DNA from: Chalciporus piperatus
Lineage: Eukaryota > Basidiomycota > Agaricomycetes > Boletales > Boletaceae
Reading direction: 5' to 3'
Length of the DNA: 18,373 bases
Assembly: GCA_038093975.1 (NCBI GenBank)
Contig: JBBPTG010000379.1
Span: 1 to 18,373 of the forward strand
A program made the translations under genes and the position numbers. This document shows, piece after piece, positions 1 through 8,805 of the stretch; the first letter of the stretch is position 1; each line of letters starts with the position of its first letter. Under the pieces are notes generated by a model. It was given only the letters and a program-made list of their open reading frames with translations, had not been told where the DNA came from and made no database searches.

Positions 1-240
1 AGTGGATGTGGTGGTGGGGGAGTGGAAACTCACCTAGTAAGGCCGGCGGGGCTGTTGAGCCCTCGCCGGCCGTGTTGTTCGAGTTGGTGTTAAGGTGACT
101 CGGAGGTGGTGGTGGTGGTGGGGGAGACTCGAGTGGCTGTTGGTGAGATGAGTGGGTGGGTCAGTGAGTGAGTAGAAACTCACTTTGCATTGCCGGCAGG
201 GCTGTTGAGCCCTCGCCGGCCATGTTGCTGTTGTTGTTGA
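1..240 (+). repeat. GC-rich hairpin array of E1 (two units visible)
   Basis: Two units have the imperfect stem GCCGGCG..CGCCGGC enclosing GGGCT..AGCCC, at 42-70 and 191-219. Each is preceded by a GTGAG...CTCAC stretch and followed by a GGTGGTGGTGGGG tract. The unit length is about 150 bp. The same unit recurs in B, C and A. Confidence 0.85.
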
Positions 241-274
241 GGTGTGGTGTAGTGGTGTGAGACAGACTCGAAGA

Positions 275-345
275 AGTGGCGCTGCAAGTTCAACTTGGTC
301 ACGTGACTTTTTCGCGCGGATTTTTTGTCAAGTCCGAGCATTAGG
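275..345 (+). other. Conserved core with palindrome GTCACGTGAC (E1)
   Basis: The palindrome lies at 298-307. It is preceded by CAAGTTCAAC and followed by GCGCGGATTTTTTGTCAAGTCC and a CATTAGGGAAAT box. The same ordered set of short blocks occurs at 5204, 7293 and 10158 in B, C and A, although the arrays around it differ. GTCACGTGAC fits the RTCACRTG consensus of Cbf1-type bHLH factors; binding is inference. Confidence 0.75.
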
Positions 346-1000
346 GAAATGTAGCTACACTTTATTAGGATCTCCTACACTAGATAGCTACCATATTTTT
401 TGTACACTTGTGTATGCCTTTTTGTACACTTTCAATAGGTTTGATCTCCACATACTTTGCTACACTTTTAACTACACACTTACTGCGCTTTTTTGTACAC
501 TTTTGCTACACTCTAACCTAATACACTTTCCCACACTTGTAACTACACATTTACTACGCTTTTTTGTACACTTTTGTTACACTCAATCTAGCTACACTTT
601 CCTACACATTTGATTCAAGTTTTACTACGCTTTTTTGTTACACTTTGCTACACTCAATCACTACACTTGTAACTACACTTTTAGTACGCTTTTTTGTACA
701 TTTTAGCTACACTCTATCACTACACACTTTCCCACACATTTCACTACACTTTTACTACGCTTTTTTGTACACTTTTGCTACACTCAATCTAGCTATACTT
801 TCCCACACTCTTGACTACACTTTTACTACGCTTTTTTGTACACTTTAGCTACACTCAATCTAGCTACACTTTCCCACACTTGGACTACACTTTTACTACG
901 CTTTTTTTGTACACTTCACTACACTCAATCCTAATACCCTTTCCCACATTGTTAACTACACTTTTAGTACACATTTTTGTGGACTTTAGCTATAATCCAT
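345..1000 (+). repeat. TACACTTTT-type tandem array (E1)
   Basis: About eight degenerate units of roughly 85-90 bp are built from CTACACTTT, TACGCTTTTTTGTACAC and CCCACACTT blocks. Open frames through it (242-1011) give only Tyr/Thr/Leu/Phe-rich repeat peptides and are not called genes. The same array follows the core in B and A but not in C. Confidence 0.85.
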
Positions 1001-1039
1001 CCTATGAATGATTATAAAATGTCACTAATTAGAATGACT

Positions 1040-1970
1040 CTATTAGATGACTGAGTAGTACTGGAGTGATTGGGTGAGCTGAGGGCTGGGTAACTGGATA
1101 ACTGGTATGACTGGTGTGACTGAAGTGACTGGATTACTGGACCACAAGGTGACTGGATTACTGGAGTGACTTGTGTGACTGGAGTGACTGGAGTGACTGA
1201 AGTGACTGGATTAACTGGAGTGACTGGATTACTGGAGTGACTTATGTGATTTATGTGACTGGGGTGACTGGAGTGACTGGATTTCTGAACCACTGAGTGA
1301 CTAGATTACTGGAATACTGGAATACTGGATGACTGGAGTAATGAGACAACTGGATTGCTGGATGACTAGGGTACTGGGCTACTAGGCTACTGAGATAACT
1401 GGATGACTGGAACACTGGGCTACTGAGCTACTGAGACTACTGAAGTGACTGGATGATTGGATGACTGGGCTGCTGGGTTACTGGAACTACTGGATGACTG
1501 GATGACTGGGATGCTGGGTTACTGGAACTACTGGATGACTGAATGACTGAATGACTGGGCTACTGAGACTACTGAAGTAACTGGATAACTTGATGACTGG
1601 GCTGCTGACTGAAGTAACTGGATAACTTGATGACTGGGCTGCTGGGTTACTGGAACTACTGGATAACTGGAACACTTGGCCACTGGACTAATGAGACCAC
1701 TGAAATGACTGAATGACTGGATGACTGAGCTACTGAGACTACTGAAATGACTGGATGACTGGATGACTGGGCTGCTGGATGACTGAGACTACTGAGACTA
1801 CTGGATGACTGAATGACTGAGCTACTGAAGCTACTGAAATGACTGGATGACTGGGCCACTAGGCCACTGGGTTACTAAGACTACTGAAACTACTTGATGA
1901 CTGGGTGACTAGGTTACTGAAACTACTGAAACTACTGAAACTACTTGTTACTGGGCCACTGGACTACTGA
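1040..1970 (+). repeat. ACTGG minisatellite array of E1
   Basis: A long array of short variants such as GGATGACTG, GGCTACTGA and GGAGTGACT. In B the same array occurs in this orientation at the right end and reversed (CCAGT) at the left end, so it is part of a very long satellite-like terminal inverted repeat. Ser/Pro-rich minus-strand frames here are artefacts of the array. Confidence 0.9.
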
Positions 1971-2024
1971 TTTAACTGATCCAGTCATTCCAGTAACTTC
2001 AGACTTTTTGCAGTGTTGCTGATG
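1971..2024 (-). repeat. Terminal inverted repeat, right end of E1
   Basis: 54 bases, identical in reverse complement to 3815-3868 (left end of B) and differing at one base from the right end of B (6769-6822). The outer boundary at 2024 is where similarity among the three ends stops. Confidence 0.85.
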
Positions 2025-3305
2025 AGGGTATCAATTGACTCGGTAGCAGCTGCTAACGCTTCAAGCGCAGCGGTATTGTCCCCAACCGATACGCTGAAGG
2101 CCGTTACTCCAGGAGGCCGTGAGCTCAATCCCCCTGTCACAGTCCTCCCTTTAGGACAAGCGTTGGAAAGGTGTCCTGGCTCCGCACACTTGAAGCACAG
2201 GCGTTCGGCCACTCGTCGGTCGTGCTCTTCCTTGCTTAATGCGAACTGATCACTAACTCGAGTCCCAGGTTTTGCTCCTCACGTATGACTCGCGCCGCTC
2301 GGTCGGCCGTCATTCCGACATCCCCTAAACCCTCCTCGCACGGAGCGTTGCCCCCGCTGTGGAGCACGTGCATTATGGTTGACTGACTCTCTGTTAGGAG
2401 GAGCCGTAGTAGGCGTGGCAGGTCCAGCTAAGGCGGATTTTCCCCCTTGGCGATTCCTCAGCTTCTCCCTGCGTTCGCCTCGGCCAGACGCTACTGAGTG
2501 AGCGATCTTGATTACTTCGGCAGCAGCTATTACCTCACGCAAAGTAGATTTCTCTGGGTTAAGTCTGTCCTTCCACAACTCGCTCTGGATATAGGTCGCG
2601 AATCCAAACCAAAGTTTCATTACTTGGTCGCGCTCGTTAACATCACCGATCAGGTTCCACAGCTCAGTGAGGTGGGAGACATATTCGCGAACTGTTCGCT
2701 CGTTCTGAAAGGTACGTCGCAGCGTTTCGCGCTGCTTAGTTCTGAAATCAATTGGAAAGCAATGATTAAACATCTGAAGGAAGAAGTCCTTCAGACGCCA
2801 GGTATATGGATTTCCAGCTACTTCCTGGATATAGAATTCGTGCGCTTTGTCGGACAATGAATGAGACAAGACGAAGACCTGGTCCCGCTTTCTAACTTGC
2901 CCAGTCTTGACATAGGCAGTCCCCTCTGTCACGAAGCGGTGAAACGCTCGTGAATCAGGCGCGCCATTGTACTTGTTGGGCGGAATGGGCTTCAACTTCC
3001 CATAGCCTGCAGCAGTCGATTTTTTTGCGATGGGCCTGTTTCCGATGCCCTGAACCGTTGTGCTTACGCCGTTTATCAGATCGATGTCCCCTCCTACGAC
3101 GATAGTCGCTTGAAGAGCTAGACGAGCTCGATGATTCCAATGATGAACTATCCTCGCTAGAGGTAGTGGTAGACTCTTCCGAGTCGCTACTATCATCGCT
3201 GGATTCTGAGGAGTCGGATGGGTCGTCTTGATGTCTCACTCTTCGGCTTGAATAGCTCCGGTTCGGTATGGTTTGCGGAATCTGACCCAGTGCTCGACCA
3301 AGGTA
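2025..3305 (-). pseudogene. gag: Ty3/gypsy-type Gag fragment with CCHC zinc knuckle, disrupted
   Basis: On the minus strand this reads as a retrotransposon Gag. It has a Ser/Asp-rich N-terminal part, a basic Arg/Lys stretch, then the capsid-like region starting near PPNKYNGAPDSRAFHRF (about 2995-2945), and a CCHC knuckle CFKCAEPGHLSNAC near 2150-2200. Gag would assemble the cytoplasmic particle that packages the element RNA. Three lesions are visible. An A7 run near 3020-3027 puts the N-terminal part one base out of frame. An in-frame TGA at 2279-2281 splits the frame before the knuckle; the frame is the same on both sides and CGA would be the simple ancestor. Element E1 cuts off the downstream end at 2025, so the last dozen codons read (to 1985) belong to E1. 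The other end is cut by element C at 3306. The matching pol is not in the window; the pol at 13201 faces the other way and may belong to another element. Confidence 0.8.
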
Positions 3306-3640
3306 CATCAGGAAAAACCAACTTTACTCTCATAGCTATAATAGTTCTATAGAGTACTATAATTGCATTTATATTGCTTATAGGAAAAAGTGACAAGTCC
3401 CCTCTATGGAGCACTCTATAGCGCCCCCCAAAACTCTCATAGCTTTTATAATACTCTATAGACTCCAATAGAATCAACAGCTATTGAGCTCTATAATAGC
3501 TTTTATAATACTATATAGACAGTACTAATTCTGCAGTGATTTACTGCCCTTTTTTGATTTCGCTTCACACCGGTCAAAGATAGATAGGAAAAAATCACTT
3601 GTATTGGGAAGTCTATCTACTACATGTTGTATACTAATCT
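3306..3640 (+). repeat. AT-rich CTATAG-type subterminal array (element C)
   Basis: Many short palindromic words recur here: CTCTATAG, CTCATAGC, TAGCTTTTATAATACT, CTATAATAG. It follows directly from the CATCAGG end, the position where A has AT-rich repeats and B has the CCAGT array. Subterminal short repeats are often transposase-binding sites; that is inference. No gene is seen. Confidence 0.7.
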
Positions 3641-3649
3641 ATTACTACA

Positions 3650-3814
3650 ATGTGGTGGGGATGGGGCTGAGGTGATATGTCCAAGTCAATGGTCAGTGGG
3701 TTGGTTGGTGAGTAGACACTCACCTTGCCAGTGTGAGGCCAGCGGGGCTGTTTTTTGGCGTCAAGGTGGGAGGTGGTGGTGGGGTGAACAGCCCAAGCAG
3801 CTGTGTTAGAGGTG
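3650..3814 (+). repeat. GC-rich hairpin array of C, left piece
   Basis: A degenerate unit with GTGAGTAGACACTCACC, then GGCCAGCGGGGCTGTT, then AGGTGGGAGGTGGTGGTGGGG and CAGCCCAAGCAGCTG. It is cut at GAGGTG (3809-3814) by element B and resumes at TGAGCGGCTGG (6823). Confidence 0.75.
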
Positions 3815-3868
3815 CATCAGCAACACTGCAAAAAGTCTGAAGTTACTGGAATGACTGGATCAGTTAAA
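3815..3868 (+). repeat. Left terminal inverted repeat of B
   Basis: 54 bases starting CATCAGCAACACTGC and ending GGATCAGTTAAA. They pair with 6769-6822 with one mismatch, at base 37. Confidence 0.85.
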
Positions 3869-4341
3869 CCAGTACGCCAGTTGCTCAGTTGCCCAGTCAT
3901 CCAGTCAGCCAGTCATTTCAGTAATCTCATTGGTTCATTAGCCCAGTCACTTCAGTAGTCTCAGTAGCCCAGTAGCCCAGTGTTCCAGTCATCCAGTTAT
4001 CTCAGTAGCCTAGTAGCCCAGTGTCCCAGTCATGTAGTCATCTCAGCAGCCTAGTAGCCCAGTGCCCTAGTTATCCAGCAATCCAGTTGTCTCATTACTC
4101 CAGCCATCCAGTATTCCAGTATTCCAGTAATCTAGTCACTCAGTGGTCCAGTAATCCAGTAGTCTCAGTAATCCAGTCACTCAGTGATCCAGTAATCTAG
4201 TCACTCCAGTCACTCCAGTCACACAAGTGACACCAGTAACCCAGTCACCAGTCACTCCCAGTCACCTCAGTAACCCAGTAATCCAGTCACCCAGTCACCT
4301 CAGTAATCCAGTCACCCAGTAATCCAGTCACCCAGTCCCAA
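3869..4341 (-). repeat. CCAGT (reverse ACTGG) array, left arm of B
   Basis: Short units such as CCAGTCACTCCAGTCAC and CCAGTAATCCAGTCACC. It is the inverted counterpart of the longer array at 5945-6768, making B a foldback-type element with unequal arms. Confidence 0.85.
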
Positions 4342-4525
4342 TTACTAGTTCACTATATCTTATGATTAATTCACCCCTTATGACAGTTCAGAAAATGCGA
4401 AATATATTATGTCTAACTATTACATGTATTGTGGTACAATAGTTACAAGTTAATGAAGTGCCATGCAACACGAGCAGCTATGTACGAGGTGAGTAGGTGT
4501 GTTAGTCAACAAATAAACACGAACC
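4342..4525. other. AT-rich spacer in B
   Basis: Sequence between the left array and the hairpin array. I see no frame, repeat or RNA gene in it. Confidence 0.6.
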
Positions 4526-5150
4526 TTTGAAGCCAGCGGGGCTGTTGAGCCCGTGCCGGCTTCGTTGTTTGAGCTTGAGGTGGTGAGAAGTGGTGGTAGC
4601 GGGCCGAGCAGTGCGAGCAGCTGTTTGTGGGGTGAGCAGGTGGCTTATCACTCACCTCGTGAAGCCGGCGGGGCTGTTGAGCCCACGCCGGCCGCGTTTT
4701 CGCGTTTTCGTGTCGGGAGTGGTGTGGTAGGTGGTAGTGGGCCGCGCAGTGCGAGCGGCTGTTTACGGGGTGAGCGGATGTGGTGGTGAGCGAGTTCTCA
4801 CTCACCTCGTGAAGCCGGCGGGGCTGTTGAGCCCACACCGGCCGCGTTTTCGCGTTTTCGTCGTTTTCGTGTCGAGAGTGGTGTGGTAGGTGGTAGTGGG
4901 CCGAGCAGTGCAAGCGGCTGTTTGCGGGGTGAGCAGGTGGCTTATCACTCACCTCGTGAAGCCGGCGGGGCTGTTGAGCCCACGCCGGCCGCGTTTTCGC
5001 GTTTTCATCGTTTTCGTGTCGAGAGTGAGGTGGTAGGTGGCAGCAGGCTGTTTGCGAGGTGAGCGGATATGGTGGTGAGCGAGTTTTCACTCACCTGGCG
5101 ATGCCGACGGGGCTTTTGAGCCCTCGCCGGCCATTTTGTTGTTGTTGAGG
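4526..5150 (+). repeat. GC-rich hairpin array of B, five units
   Basis: Hairpins lie at about 4532-4560, 4664-4692, 4814-4842, 4961-4989 and 5103-5131, spaced 130-150 bp apart. Each has GCCGGCG..CGCCGGC outer and GGGCT..AGCCC inner pairing around a GTTG loop, usually preceded by CTCACCTCGTGAA. The first and last units carry arm mismatches (GCCAGC, GCCGAC). Confidence 0.9.
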
Positions 5151-5179
5151 TGTGGTGTAGTGGTGAGAGAGAGTCGAAG

Positions 5180-5255
5180 AGGTGGCGCGGCAAATTCAAC
5201 ATGGTCACGTGACTTTTTCGCGCGGATTTTGTGTCAAGTCCGAGCATTAGGGAAA
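5180..5255 (+). other. Conserved core with palindrome GTCACGTGAC (B)
   Basis: The palindrome is at 5204-5213. The flanks match the E1 core closely: GGCAAATTCAACATG before it, then TTTTTCGCGCGGATTTTGTG, TCAAGTCCGAG and CATTAGGGAAATG. Confidence 0.8.
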
Positions 5256-5257
5256 TG

Positions 5258-5880
5258 TGGCTACACTTTATTAGGATCTCCTACACTAGATAGCTACCAT
5301 ATTTTTGTACACTTGTGTATGCTTTTTTGTACACTTTCAATAGGTTTGATCTCCACATACTTTGCTACACTTGTAACTACACACTTACTGCGCTTTTTTG
5401 TACACTTTTGCTACACTCTAACCTAATACACTTTCCCACACTTGTAACTACAGTGTAACAAAAGTGTACAAAAAAGCGTAGTAAATGTAGCTACACTTTC
5501 CTACACATTTGATTCAAGTTTTACTACGCTTTTTTGTTACACTTTGCTACACTCAATCACTACACTTGTAACTACACTTTTAGTACACTTTTTTGTCCAC
5601 TTTAGCTACACTCTATCACTACACACTTTCCCACACATTTCACTACACTTTTACTATGCTTTTTTGTACACTTTTGCTACACTCAATCTAGCTACACTTT
5701 CCCACACTCTTGACTACACTTTTACTACGCTTTTTTGTACACTTTGCTCACTCAATCTAGCTATACTTTCCCACACTTGTAACTACACTTTTACTACGCT
5801 TTTTGTACACTTCACTACACTCAATCCTAATACCCTTTCCCACATTGTTAACTACACTTTTAGTACACATTTTTGTGGAC
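5258..5880 (+). repeat. TACACTTTT-type tandem array (B), with an inverted segment
   Basis: The same array as 345-1000, collinear with it except for a 35-bp segment at 5453-5487 that is present in the opposite orientation. Confidence 0.85.
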
Positions 5881-5944
5881 TTTAGCTATAATCCATCCTA
5901 TGAATGATTATAAAATGTCACTAATTAGAATGACTCTATTAGAT

Positions 5945-6768
5945 GACTGAGTAGTACTGGAGTGATTGGGTGAGCTGAGGGCTGGGTAGCTGGATAACTG
6001 GTATGACTGGTGTGACTGAAGTGACTGGATTACTGGAGTGACTGGATTACTGAGGTGACTGGATTACTGGAGTGACTTATGTGATTTATGTGACTGGGGT
6101 GACTGGAGTGACTGGATTACTGAACCACTGAGTGACTAGATTACTGGAATACTGGAATACTGCATGACTGGAGTAATGAGACAACTGGATTGCTGGATGA
6201 CTAGGGCACTGGGCTACTAGGCTACTGAGATAACTGGATGACTGGAACACTGGGCTACTGAGCTACTGAGACTACTGAAGTGACTGGATGATTGGATGAC
6301 TGGGCTGCTGGGTTACTGGAACTACTGGATGACTGGATGACTGGGATGCTGGGTTACTGGAACTACTGGATGACTGAATGACTGAATGACTGGGCTACTG
6401 AGACTACTGAAGTAACTGGATGACTTGATGACTGGGCTGCTGGGTTACTGGAACTACTGGATAACTGGAACACTTGGCCACTGGACTAATGAGACCACTG
6501 AAATGACTGGATGACTGGATGACTGAGCTACTGGGACTACTGAAATGACTGGATGACTGGATGACTGGGCTGCTGGATGACTGAGACTACTGAGACTACT
6601 GGATGACTGAATGACTGAGCTACTGAAGCTACTGAAATGACTGGATGACTGGGCCACTAGGCCACTGGGTTACTAAGACTACTGAAACTACTTGATGACT
6701 GGGTGACTAGGTTACTGAAACTACTGAAACTACTGAAATTACTGGTTACTGGGCCACTGGACTACTGA
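5945..6768 (+). repeat. ACTGG minisatellite array, right arm of B
   Basis: Nearly collinear with 1040-1970 of E1 but missing some units, for example near 6030-6050 compared with 1130-1220. It forms the right arm of the satellite-type inverted repeat. Confidence 0.9.
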
Positions 6769-6822
6769 TTTAACTGATCCAGTCAATCCAGTAACTTCAG
6801 ACTTTTTGCAGTGTTGCTGATG
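6769..6822 (-). repeat. Right terminal inverted repeat of B
   Basis: Reverse complement of 3815-3868 with one mismatch. It ends ...GTTGCTGATG, followed by the second TG of the target duplication. Confidence 0.85.
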
Positions 6823-6824
6823 TG

Positions 6825-7215
6825 AGCGGCTGGGTTGGTGGGTGCACAAACACTCACTTCTGGGTGCTGGCGGGGCTGTTCAAGGAGCCCACGCCAGCCT
6901 TGTGTTGTTTGAGTGGGGCTGAGGTGGGAGGTGGTGGTGGGCAGACAGCCCCAAGCGGCTGCTAACGAGGTGAGTGGATGGGATGGTGGGTGAACTGGCG
7001 GTGGGCACTCACATCGTGATGCCGGCGGGGGCGGTTGAGCCCGCGCCGGCTTTGTTTTTCCAGTTGAGGGTGGGTGAGATGAGAGGTGGTGATGGTGGTG
7101 AGGCCAACAGCCCGAGCGGCTGCGAACGAGGTGAGCGGATGGTGTGGTGGGTAAGTTTTCACTTACATTGTGATGCCGGCGGGGCTGTTGAGCCCACGCC
7201 GGCGTTGTTGACGTG
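6825..7215 (+). repeat. GC-rich hairpin array of C, right piece
   Basis: Units lie at about 6867-6898 (arms changed to GCTGGCG/CGCCAGC, compensating so that pairing is kept), 7021-7050 and 7175-7203. Linkers read CAGCCCGAGCGGCTG and GAGGTGAGCGGATG. The compensated arms in the first unit suggest the fold may matter, but this is one case only. Confidence 0.85.
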
Positions 7216-7254
7216 TTGAGGGTGCTGGTGTACTAGAGATAGAAGGTAGTTAGA

Positions 7255-7345
7255 GAAACAAATCGAAAAGGCTGACTGGCGAGTTCACCACGGTCACGTG
7301 ACCTGCTCGCGGCGGATTTTTGTGAAGTCCAAAGTTACTAACTTA
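7255..7345 (+). other. Conserved core with palindrome GTCACGTGAC (C)
   Basis: The palindrome is at 7293-7302, preceded by GGCGAGTTCACCACG and followed by CGGCGGATTTTTGTGAAGTCC. It is the most divergent of the four cores and lacks the TTAGGGAAAT box and the TACACTTTT array. Confidence 0.7.
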
Positions 7346-7378
7346 GTTTACTAACCTCCGAGTTACAGTATCTAAGGC

Positions 7379-7418
7379 TGTGGGAAAGCGCTGCGGTATA
7401 CCGCAGTGCTTTCCCACA
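7379..7418. repeat. 40-bp near-perfect palindrome
   Basis: The left arm TGTGGGAAAGCGCTGCGGTA and right arm TACCGCAGTGCTTTCCCACA pair with one mismatch and no loop. Overlapping frames in both directions cross it, but none looks like a gene. Between it and 7660 I see no gene or clear repeat. Confidence 0.9.
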
Positions 7419-7664
7419 TACACAGACGAGTCGACGAAGCCAACAGACCACCGAAATGCGCCGACAGAAAACGAAGAACCACGACGGAATGGAGAACACG
7501 CCCGAGAACGCGCCCAGCCGCAAAGCCGCAATGAGGGTGGAGATGGAGTTGTTGAGGGGCGGGACACGCGAATCGAGCAGGTTGAGGCTCGAAACGAGTA
7601 CGTGGTGAGTCAACGAATATCACCACTTATGCACTGACGAAAATCCCACCCAAACGACGACGAC

Positions 7665-8180
7665 GAATGATACGCAACTCACGACGACGACTCCTCGTCG
7701 TCCACCCTCACCTCACCCTCGACCAGTGTGACGACGAGAAGAAACAACACAGCGCGCGCGATGGTGCGCTGTGGTGTTTCTCGTCTCGTTCTCGTCATCC
7801 TCAACTCCTGCTCCTCCTTGTCCACCCTCGACTGATGACGACGAGACGGCGCGACACACGCAATCGCGTGTGTCGCGTCGTTTCGACTCCTCCTCCTTGT
7901 CCACTCTCACCTCACCCTCCACTGACGACGACGAGAAACAACACAGCGCGCGCGATCGTGCGCTGTGGTGTTTCTCGTCTCGTTCTCATTCTCTTCCTCT
8001 CACCCTCACCCTCATCCTCGACTCCTCCTCATCGTCGTCCACCCTCACCTCACCCTCGACTGACGACGACGAGACGGCGCGACACACGCGATCACGTGTG
8101 TCACCTCATTTCCCGTTCTCACCCATCGTCTCTCGTTCTCGTTCGTCGCGAATGAAAACAGCGACAATGACAACTCGGAC
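7665..8180. repeat. CG-rich hairpin tandem array (GACGACGACGAG units)
   Basis: Two units of roughly 195-230 bp. Each has a hairpin with GAAACAACACAGCGC arms (7741-7780; 7930-7979 with 20-bp arms and one mismatch) followed by one with GCGACACACGC arms (7851-7876; shorter at 8081-8102). Overlapping Arg/Ser-rich frames in several registers are by-products of the repeat. Confidence 0.8.
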
Positions 8181-8219
8181 CGAACGAGAACGCGACACTT
8201 GTTCTCCCTCACCCTCGTC

Positions 8220-8480
8220 CTTCAGCTGTTTGTGACCCCAGCAGCTCACCAACACCCCAAACGATCCACCGACACCTCAAAGGACTTGTTCGTGACCCGA
8301 ACAACTCCCTGCCGCTTCAAACAACTCACCAACACCCCAAACGATGCATTCACAACCCGAGCGACTAACCACCACCCCAAACAACTCATTCATGACCCAA
8401 GCAACTCACGACTCACCAACACCCCCAAATGTTGCATTCACGGCCCGAACGACAGGCCAGCACCCATCTCCCCCCACTCC
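8220..8480. repeat. CACCCCAAACGA / CAACTCACCAACA degenerate repeat
   Basis: Repeated ACTCACCAACACCCCAAACGAT, GTGACCCGAACAACTC and related words in 30-60 bp units. It reads as a Thr/Pro/Asn-rich frame but shows no domain. Confidence 0.7.
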
Positions 8481-8489
8481 AAATGACCT

Positions 8490-8805
8490 ACCAGCTTCAC
8501 CGTATATTTCTAAATTTTCCCTTTTATTTGCTTTTGTTGCCTGTACATATGATCTCATATAATCTCTTTTGTATATGGTACTGCTAAAAAAGTAATGTTA
8601 TTCAGCTCTGAGGAAGCTTGACGCTTGACGCTTAGCGTGGAAAGTGCGGTTGAAAGAGAGAAGGTTGATGGAGAAGCACCACATTCTGGACCGGCATGAT
8701 TTTCAGATTGACCGTCAGATTGGCGAGTTCACGTATTTCTACCCAAGATGAGTTTTTTTCTGCTCTCCCGTTCTTTTCTTTCACGCTCAACCAAGTTTTA
8801 GCAAC
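8490..8805 (+). other. Upstream region of the DUF6532-like gene
   Basis: AT-rich to 8620, then a small GACGCTTGACGCTTAGCG repeat. The stretch TTCTTTTCTTTCACGCTCAACCAAG just before the ATG is pyrimidine-rich, as is common near fungal transcription starts. No other gene is seen. Confidence 0.35.

Larger units (their letters stand above)
1..2024 (+). mobile_element. Element E1: right part of a CATCAG-ended, non-autonomous DNA element
   Basis: The window opens inside this element. In order it shows two GC-rich hairpin units, the GTCACGTGAC core, a TACACTTTT array, a short AT-rich link and an ACTGG array. It ends at GTTGCTGATG (2015-2024), the reverse complement of the CATCAGCAAC start of element B at 3815. 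Its last 54 bases match the first 54 bases of B exactly in reverse complement, and from about 180 onward it is collinear with the right half of B (about 5090-6822). Directly outside the end the sequence becomes gag coding sequence, so the end is an insertion junction. The left end and target duplication lie before the window. No coding capacity is recognised. That it moves as a DNA transposon is inferred from the ends of A and B. Confidence 0.75.
3815..6822 (+). mobile_element. Element B: complete 3.0-kb CATCAG-ended element with satellite-rich terminal inverted repeats
   Basis: Both ends are visible: CATCAGCAACACTGC at 3815 and GCAGTGTTGCTGATG ending at 6822, inverted over 54 bases with one mismatch. 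They are flanked by a TG duplication (3813-3814 and 6823-6824). Removing the element and one TG rejoins GAGGTG to AGCGG, the normal sequence of the GC-rich unit (compare GAGGTGAGCGG near 7130). Inside, in order: reversed CCAGT array, AT-rich spacer, five hairpin units, core, TACACTTTT array, ACTGG array. No transposase or other credible gene is present, so it is probably non-autonomous. A 194-codon minus-strand frame at 4506-5090 only reads the hairpin units. Confidence 0.8.
3306..7345 (+). mobile_element. Element C: CATCAG-family member, left end to core, interrupted by element B
   Basis: The left end CATCAGGAAAAACC at 3306 abuts gag coding sequence. Inward lie an AT-rich CTATAG array, GC-rich hairpin units (3650-3814 and 6823-7215, separated by the 3-kb element B) and the GTCACGTGAC core at 7293. 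There is no TACACTTTT array after the core. The right end is not obvious. The only unpaired outward-facing end to the right is D at 13193-13199, which shares the 13-mer ACATCAGGAAAAA with this end. If they belong together, the element spans 3306-13199 and carries the DUF6532-like gene. The extent given here is the part I can support. Confidence 0.55.

Noticed and set aside
341..352. TTAGGG next to the core as a sign of a telomere
   Set aside because: Only one hexamer per core, in a fixed CATTAGGGAAAT context; there is no tandem telomere repeat in the window.
242..1011. Tyr/Thr/Leu/Phe-rich plus-strand frames resembling membrane proteins
   Set aside because: They are translations of the TACACTTTT tandem array and recur wherever the array does.
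1040..1970. CRISPR-like array
   Set aside because: The ACTGG units are short, degenerate and directly adjacent with no spacers, and the genome is eukaryotic.
1..2024. Helitron origin for E1 and B
   Set aside because: The ends are inverted repeats with a 2-bp duplication in B; there is no CTRR end with a preceding hairpin and no A/T insertion site.
4506..5090. 194-codon minus-strand frame with repeated RPAWAQQPRRLHEVS-like peptides
   Set aside because: It follows the GC-rich hairpin units; the same peptide appears in two frames of the array in element A, and no non-repeat domain is present.
7667..8235. Arg/Ser/Thr-rich frames over the CG-rich array
   Set aside because: Several registers on both strands are open at once, as expected for GACGACGAG-type repeats.
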